Source of the DNA: Ypsolopha sequella | Lineage: Eukaryota > Arthropoda > Insecta > Lepidoptera > Ypsolophidae | Length of the DNA stretch: 64,000 bases | Direction of reading: 5' to 3' | NCBI GenBank assembly: GCA_934047225.1 | Contig: OW203988.1 | Location: forward strand, 6,358,229-6,422,228 | In this document: in pieces, positions 50,601-59,600 of the stretch | Numbering within the stretch: the stretch's first letter is position 1 | Layout: every line of letters starts with the position of its first letter | Notes under the pieces: model-generated | What the model saw: only the letters and a program-made list of their open reading frames with translations | What the model was told of the DNA's origin: nothing | The model's database searches: none | Translations under genes and position numbers: made by a program

Positions 50601-53600
50601 TATTCAGAGTTGCGAACGATCTGGATTCGGGTATTGTTTCCGGTGTAATATTCAAGACTTTATAATAAAAATGCTTCCTCTACTCAGATCCCTAGATAGC
50701 ATAAAAGTACTTAAGTGCGATCTGAGTCGCGGGAGGGATTTCTGCGCTATGCTCCCCGATCTCAGATCGAAAGCGGCACGTGCCAAGAGAGAGAGAGAGA
50801 GAAAGCGATATCATGCGCATCGCGCTTTTGTTTGTTAGGGTTCCGTAGTACCTAAAAGGTACAAAAGCAACCTTTATGGTGAGACTTCGTTGTCCGTCCG
50901 TCCGTCCGTCTGTATGTCACAACCTCATAACTTTAGCACCGTTAGAGATAAAGACTTGAAATTTGGCACAAAAATTGCATTAATTTGCCCACATATTACA
51001 GTGTAAAAAAATATGAAAATTTTTAAATTGTTTAAAATATTTCTAAAACAAAAGTAAGAAAAAATATATATTATTCTAAAAATACAATAAGGATATCAAA
51101 TTAAAGATATTAAAGAGCTAATTGTAAAAATATATATATTTACTACAACCACAAAAATATGTATGTCCTTGTCCCCTTATCTCCGAAACTGGGAGACCGA
51201 AAAATATGAAAAAAATATAAATTATAGATCATAACTGCCCAATTACAGGAGAACAATAGCGATAAAAAAAAATGAGCACAAATGAGAATTATAAAAAAGA
51301 AGTGAAATATATATTTTTTTATATAAATACAATATTGGTATCAAATTGTAGGTATTAAAAATTTGATTGTAAAAATATATAATTTTACTTTATTTACTAG
51401 CTGGCACTGCTTTCGAGAAATCTTTAAAAAACAATAATATGTATGTCTTCCCCCCCCCCTTATCTCCAAAACTGGTGGACCAAAAATAAAAAAAAATCAT
51501 GGTAATATGTGTTTACGTAAAGATTAAAGGAAAAATAAAGCGGTTGAGAAATTCACGAAAAAAACTGTTAAAAACTTTATGAATATATTGTCATACGTTT
51601 ATGCAATTCAATTTTTTTTCTTAGTACTATGATATTCATCTTTTCTTTAATCTTCGCTTGATTACATAGATGTCCTTACTAAGCGTATTCTGTTAAACCT
51701 ATAACCCAATTTTTAGTCTGAGTAGCGGTAGGAATTCATATCCATAACGCTAGTATTGCGTATGTAATGCCTCCCGCATTACAGAACTAAAAGCAGGGTA
51801 GGCTAATCTGAATAGCGGTAGGAATTTATATCCATAATGCTAGAATTGCGTTTGTAAAGCCTCCCGCATTACAGAACTAAAAGCAGGGTAGCATTTAATT
51901 CATCAAACTGCGCGTTCAATCGCTTAAACCCTCCCGCAGCTCAGAAGTACTGTGGTTCTGAATACTGGAAGGGTTTCCATAAACGCGGCGCCGTCGCAAG
52001 AAAAACCGCTTGGCGCGCCTCGCCTGAAGCCGTGGCCCCCTCGTAATGCAATGCGTGCGTCTACCGAGCGTTGTTCCAAGGACACTGCCCAGACGCAATA
52101 CTGTTAATTTTCTCTATTGTGACGAAACTTTGACATATCTCTCTCTAAGACCAACGAATCCAAAAATATTTTGAAACGTGTTTAGTAATATGCGGTGAAC
52201 GTCATTGGTAATAAGTAGACTTTGGATTATATGCACTATCAAAGTGGTAAAATAAGCATGCAAATATGCACGAAAAAACGCCCTAATATATCAAAAATAA
52301 AAATAAACCGTGTTTTAGATACCTACATTTTCCATTCTCTAATTCAACATATACAACGTGTAACAGAAAGGTGTAACCATATTTAAGGAGCTTATTCAGT
52401 CAATGGTATGGAACAACTTTTACTATGGAACAAAACCTGTATCTCGAAAAAAAAAAATAACTTTTTCATAAAAAAATGCAATGCCGCTCGGCTGAAATGT
52501 ATGGAAGGGAAGATTATCTTTTTCGAGATTTCAGGGTTGGCTCCATAAGTAAAAGTTGTTCTAAACCATTGACTGAATAAGCTCTTCGAATATGGTTACA
52601 CCTTTCTGTTACACGTTGTGTAACTAGTTATTATTGGTATTAGTTATTATTGGTTTTTATGATAGTAAACATGTAGGGCAAACCAGCATCTAATTTATTG
52701 TGAATATTTTCCGATATTGTGTCGGAAACAGCTGTTTGTGTTCCAATTTTGTGCCAAATTCGCAGTTTTGTATGAAAATAGGCATTATAATCCTGTTATA
52801 TGCAACTACGTTCTAAAAAGCAATGGATTTTGTATTATCTTACCTAACACGGATTGTCACGATTATGAGTGTACCCTGTACTTATTGGAAGAAAATAACA
52901 AGAATATATTTTATTATTAAAGTGCATTACAAACTCAATCAGAAACAAATTTAAAAGAACATATATTTTGAAAAAAATCCTCGGGTCTGGATTTAAAGCT
53001 GCGACCTCCTGCTTACATGACAGGCGCTCTACCGAGGTTCGTATCTGGAACGACAAATTTTTCCACCATACCTGTACACCGAATTTTTGTAACTACTTGA
53101 TATACCAGCTTGTGATGCACATACTGAACGCTCACGAGGGCGTTATGTTATTTCACGCCTTGCTCATTCTGAACAGAAGGCACTGTCGTCGCTACAATAC
53201 CTGTTGCTTCAGACAGTTAAGAAATTCACAGTTCTCATTAACTAAGATAATATGTTTTTGTAGCGAAATTCATCGCTTTTAATTAGAGTATTAAAAGCGA
53301 TGAATTTCGCTATAAAAACATAAAATCTAAGAGTCTATTATTTTAAATAATATATTAAATAATGTTTTCATTTCCCCAATTTGTTGCAGTTCCTGGAAGA
53401 TGTAGATGGAGATGATGATGATTATGAAGACATCGATAGCAGTGACGGTAAGTTTCAAAAAACGAATGTGTTCAATTATTTCAGACTTTATGAACTAGAA
53501 AATAAAGTACATAATACAAATGATAATTTTCAGAGGAAGCCAACTTCAATATGGAGTTTACAATACACAAGAGGGACTATTACATGAATAAACTGGACTA

Positions 53601-56600
53601 TTCCAAAGTCACTGAGTGAGTAGAATCCGTACCGTACCCCTACTACAAATGCGAAAGTGTGTTTATTGGTTTGTTTGTTTGTTTGTCCTTCTTTCACGCA
53701 GCAATGAAGCAACGGATCGACGTGATTTTTTGCATGGAGATAGTTTATGGGCCGGAGAGTGACATAGGCTACTTTTTATTCCGGGAAAATGCAAACGAAG
53801 TCTTTTGTATTTTTTGTACATACATATCGTAATGATATCTCCCGAGGGGGTGTGAGATGTATCTCCGAGAACAGTCTCGTACTATCTTGATAAACTGACG
53901 ATTTTTACGTTACAAAGTAGGTGAGGGCTAGCCTAATCGCCCTTCTTCGGGCACAACTACACACTGGTAAAAAAATGTATCTGTGAACAAATTACAGTGA
54001 TAGACATCTTGATAAATATAGTTTTTATTTACTTACGACAATGGACATTATATAGGTATACAGCGATAGGCCAACTACTCACCACTTTAGGTATAACTGT
54101 TGCCAAAAAGTGGGTGTACGATTGTTTGATAGTTCAGCTTGTACCCCTGACACCTTTGAATTATTATTTCTTTGAAACAAACACTTCGAAAGAACTTTTG
54201 CCATATTTTCCCCAGGGAAGTGCTAGCGTCCCAAGCGGAAGGCTACGTCCGTGCTATCCAGTGGAACCTGTGGTACTACTACCGCGGCTGTGCGTCGTGG
54301 TGTTGGTACTATCCACACCATTATGCACCTTATATCTCGGACATTAGAGGCTTTGCGCATCTCAACATACGGTTCGAGTTGGGCGAACCGTTCAAGCCTT
54401 TTGAGCAGGTGAGTCCATTTGTAGTGCGTGTACGTTCTGTCTGAATTTATTCCAAGATACAGTTTAATGTATATCTTTTTGGGGACGAGGAAATAATATT
54501 GATGGTTTTAGTTTAATTTTTAAGAAATATAGTTTCTATTCAGTTGACTTGATCATAGCGTTTTCTAACGGTGCGTACATTATCGAAAGATGAGACTGCG
54601 TTTTATTTTAGCTGGCAACCACAAAAGTATTGCCACTGTACCTATACCCCAAGACACAAATCGAGAGTATCGTTTGACAGACACTACTGTCATTTCCCTG
54701 AATAATGTGGCCAGATTTATTTCACTAGTGTTTGCATGAAGTGATGGGTTCGATAAATTAATTCGTTCAATAGTATAGAAAAATTACTAAATTCATTAAG
54801 TCAAGAGACAAATTTTACTAATAACGACGTGATTCCAGAAATATAATATGTTGACTAATATAATATTTATGATTAATCAACATGCTTAGCATACGTCCTC
54901 CTTGGAATGGTTTTATTAAACGATTTTATTTAGCTTGCCCTATTTATTTGGGTCAAATCTAGTAATTGAAATTTGACCCCCTTCCTGTTGAAATTTGGTA
55001 CGCACCTTTAGTTCTGATGATAATATAATTTAATACATTCTTTGTCATTGTAAATCCAAGATGGCCGGCTCTACAAAATGGCGGATTAAATATTTTTTGA
55101 CTACTTCCTCAATATGGATATCAAATGAAAGGGTTTGATATTTGTTTTTAGAAAAAAATCAAACATTGAGAGAGCTCCAATGAGCCGTTTTCCTTGACAG
55201 CTGTCAGTTGAGTTTCATCAAAATGAACAAGAAGGCGCTAGTTTAGTTAGCGCTAGTAGAAGTTTTCAGAAAACGAAGTGTCAAGTTTATGCAGAGACCA
55301 TAAACAAACTAGAGCTGAGTCAGACTATGGTGTTTGGTACTTTTTCCCGCACATTAAGTTTAAGTTTTGTGAAAGTAGTATTTCTTTCTGGGTAGTATTT
55401 AGAACACAAAATGCGTACGTGTGCCGTTGTAGGTTGCAATGATAAAGTACATCACACTTTAGACTTTGAGAAACAAGTGGATTAAAGCAACTAGGGTAGA
55501 TATTAGACTAAAAATTGGGCGACATCTGCGAAAACATTCATGCTTCTGTTCTGATCATTTCACCATTAACGATTTCAAGGAGAAAAGGCGGTTTTTTAGC
55601 ACTTACGTAATGCAAAAAATCGCTTTTTCTCCCTCTGAGTAGGTGGCAAGAGTTTTAATACAAGTTGCCTCCAACGAACTACTGTAACAGGACCGTTGGT
55701 AGCGGCTCTGTACCTTTTGTTTAAATTAAAACCTATAACTTTTAATAAGATTTATATTTTTGATTTCTTTAATATTTCTTTTTAACTTATTTGTTTCACT
55801 CCTACTTAATGACTAAGGTTCGCTGTCATGGAATTCCATATTTTAAACCTATTTTTAAATTAATACAAAGTAGACGGACATCTACACTACAGTAGACATC
55901 ATACATTGCCAGCATAAACGTAACCTACTTGTATGCGACTCATTACACTACACAGAGCAGAGATTTACCTCCTCCTACCTCACATACTTATCTCCTACCT
56001 TTACCTCCTTGATGCCAAAAGTGGAGTTGCTGCCTGCGATGTCTTGGACTAAAGGAAGAATACAGGAGTGGCTAATAAGCAAAAATATAGCATTCGATGC
56101 TACAAATACAAAAGCCACTCTAATAGATATCGTACGGCAGAACAAAGACCAATGTGTCAACAAGTATGTTGTGGACGAGATGGCAGCGGAGCACGGAGTC
56201 ACAATCTTACGCCTGCCTCCATACCATTGCGAACTCAATCCCATTGAGCTGGTATGGGCGCAAGTAAAAGTTCATGTTGCCATGAATAACAAAACGTTTA
56301 AAATGGCGGAAGGAAAAGGCCTGTTAGAAGAAGGGAAAAAAAAGTAACACCCCAAAAATGGAGTGACGGCGTGACTCATGTTATTAAAGAAGAGGACAAA
56401 ATGTGCCGTCTCAACCGCCTAATTTATGGCGTTGTGGATAGTTTTATAATCAATGTTAATGATGAAACCAGCACTGACAGTGACACAGATTTTTCAGATT
56501 AATAAATTTAGACACTTAAAAGCTCGATTGTTTTATTTATCATATTGTTATTAAATGTAGAAACAACAAAAACCAATAATATGTCAATCGATTCATTCGC

Positions 56601-59600
56601 TAAGTTAATTAATTATTTTATGAAACAAAAATAATTCATTCGTTCACTAAGTGAATGAATTTAATTAATACCTTTAGGACATCTCTATTTATTTTTCGTC
56701 GTCATCTGGTATCACAGTAAACGTCAAACGATACTCTCGATTTCTGGATTGGGGTATAGTCACCTTTCTACAAAAAAAAAATACCCCCGTAGTATTTTTT
56801 CGGCAAATATTTTGCGTGACTGCCTCTTTACTTTGAATCCACCGACAAAGATGTCACAAAATGCCGTCCTTGTAACACAGAAAGATTGGCACACATGTAA
56901 AAATAACAAAAACACTCGAGATAAATAACGTACTTTTAATGAAACAAAAACTATGAAGTAACTTGAAAAAAATATTATAACAGTACTATAATGCAAAAAA
57001 AAACATTGAATTTGAAACCACTAACAGTTAATAAAAAATTAATTGCTTATATATTATTATTTATACATTTCATATTAGTAATTACAATAATTTATTAGAT
57101 AAGAACCCGCGACCCCTGAATCAGTGGTCTACATGTTCAAACCCTAGATCACACCAATCCTTCGTTTAGACTCGTAGCATATTTCTGGTAGTGTCTTAGC
57201 TAAGTATCCTTCATCGTGCATATAGCTCGCGAAATATTATTTGCACCGATGAACGGGAAGGCTTATCTGTTGTTTTGTAATAGGGTCATAAAAACAGAAC
57301 ACCGGTTTACACAAAAAATGTAAATGTAGTAAAAGGTCTTGATACATTCTAGTCAGGGCTGGTGTTTATCACACTTGTCTGATCAGAGGGCCTATTATGT
57401 ATCTCTAGTTGCCTTCTGGACTGGGTGTCTATCATCAAAAACATAGATATACTATCGAATTCCGATTGTCTAAGGGCATGTTAGCACTTGAAGTGACGAC
57501 ACAGTTCGTAAATAGTTCAATACCCACTAAAAGCAATTTTGAAAGTTTAGTTTTTATCTATGTTTTTGACGATAGGCACCCTGTCCAGTTGGCAACTTAA
57601 GATACAGAATAGGGGGGCAGGTCAGTCAGGAGTGATGGACACCAGCACTCATTAGAATGTGGAAAAATATAAGTAGCGACTTCAAGTGTCCGGAATAAAC
57701 ACCGAAGCGACTAAATACCGAGTGGGCGAATTTAAAGTATAAAATCGAAAATACTTCACCAAAAGTCAAAAAATAGGTGCGTCGACTAGCGTGTTAGGTT
57801 AACATGTAAGATAAATATTTGTATTTTCAAGTCGCAGTTTTCAACATTTTATTTCGCCCACTTAGTATTTTAGTACGCTATATTCAGTATTTTTGACACC
57901 TTAAATTTGAATTTATGTTCGCTCGTTTAAATACTACCCATTAGAATGTAACACGACCTTATTCTTTTACTATTTCGTACTTCGTTTTTCTTACTGTGTG
58001 GGTAGTTGTGAATAAAAATGCTGGGAATCTTTTTCTTACAATTCTCTTAGTTGCTTCTAAGATAATTAGAAGTATCAATAGTAGCTGTTCACAGTATACA
58101 CTGCATGGCATGAGCTTCAACGAGTTCACGTACTCTTTTATTCTATTGTTCTCCAAAGTTAAGCCAAACTGGTGCAATAGTACATTGTTCACCGAGGGCA
58201 GAAAGGGGAAGATTACCAACGAGGGGGGTGTAGTTTGAGGCCCGAGGCGAAGCCAAGGGCCTCAATACACACGGGTTGGGAATCGCACTTTCTTCCGAGT
58301 GATACATAGTGCTTTATACGAGGGGCATGCCAAAAGAAGTTAGATACTCTTTACTCCTTTGATTGACACTGGCAAGTTATACATCATCTTATAGGCTGGT
58401 TGTTTGTTTATATATCTGAAAATAGAACGCACATCATTTCTTTTTTTTTTATTTGGATGAGCATCATTTTTCCGCGAATCTGGCGGGAATTCGCTTGCAG
58501 CAATGGAGCTCAGTCGAAGTGATTGTCGCGCTATGATTTATTATGACTATAAAAAAGTTTTAAGCCTCAAGAATGTTTTGAACTTTTGGCTACTACTTTT
58601 GGTGAGTCTGGTTGCTCACGAACAACAGTATTTAATTGGTTTGCTGAATTTAAAAGAGGACGGGGATGTCTCAAAGATGAAGCGAAGACAGGTCGGCTGC
58701 CAACCGCAGTCACAGAAGAGAACGTTCGTGCAGTCGAAAAACTTATTCGCGAAAACCAACGAATTATGTATGTAGAGCTGGAGCGAGAACAGGGAATTGG
58801 ATCAGCAGCAATGCAAACCATAATTCACGACCACCTTTCTCTCTGTAAATGTTGTTTGAGATGGGTGCCGCACAAACTTACCGATGAGCAGAAAGACCGT
58901 CGGTTGGATTGGTGCCTATTCATGATAGATAAATTCGACGGTGGCGAGAAAAAAAATGTGTATGATATACTGACTGGTGATGAAACATGGCTTTATAACT
59001 ATGATCCCGAAACAAAGTGACATTCGACTGTATGGTGCTTTGAAGATGAGCCAACTCCAACGAAATGTCGCCGTACACGAAGCACACAGAAACAAATGGT
59101 CGCCTCGTTTTTCAGCAAAACGGATCATATTGCTACTGTAGTGCTAGAGAATCAAAGAACAATTAACTCCGAATAATATGTGACAGTTTGTGCTCCAACA
59201 GTAATATCAGCTTGGTGTGACAAGTGACCGAAGTCAGGAATCCGACGCCTTCTCAGGCACCACGACAATGCGGCGTCGCACACGTCTGCCAAAACACTTG
59301 ACTTTTTCGACTCAAAAATGCGTCAATCCTCCCTCACTCACCATATTCCCCTGACCTAGCACCTTGTGATTTTACCTGTTTCCAAAAATCAAAAAAAAAA
59401 TAAAGGGGAAGAAGTTTGAAAGCAAAGAAGATGCACTGGCTGCCTATATTTTCGAGATTTCTGAGGTGTCTAAAGAAGAGCGGTCATTGGTATTTTCCAA
59501 TTAGTTCAGACGTATGGAAAAGTGTATACGTGCTCAGGATGAATACTTCGAAAAGATCGATACTTGTAATAAAGAATAAATTTTATAATTTTTGAGTATC

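Larger units (their letters stand above)
54645..56756 (+). mobile_element. TIR DNA transposon, about 2.1 kb, TA target, with THAP-like and DDE_3-like parts
   Basis: TACCCCAAG..AATCGAGAGTATCGTTTGAC at the left, and the inverse (GTCAAACGATACTCTCGATT..TTGGGGTA) at the right, flanked by TA. Between them are the two broken coding segments listed separately. In XRN1 intron 11. Confidence 0.7.
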
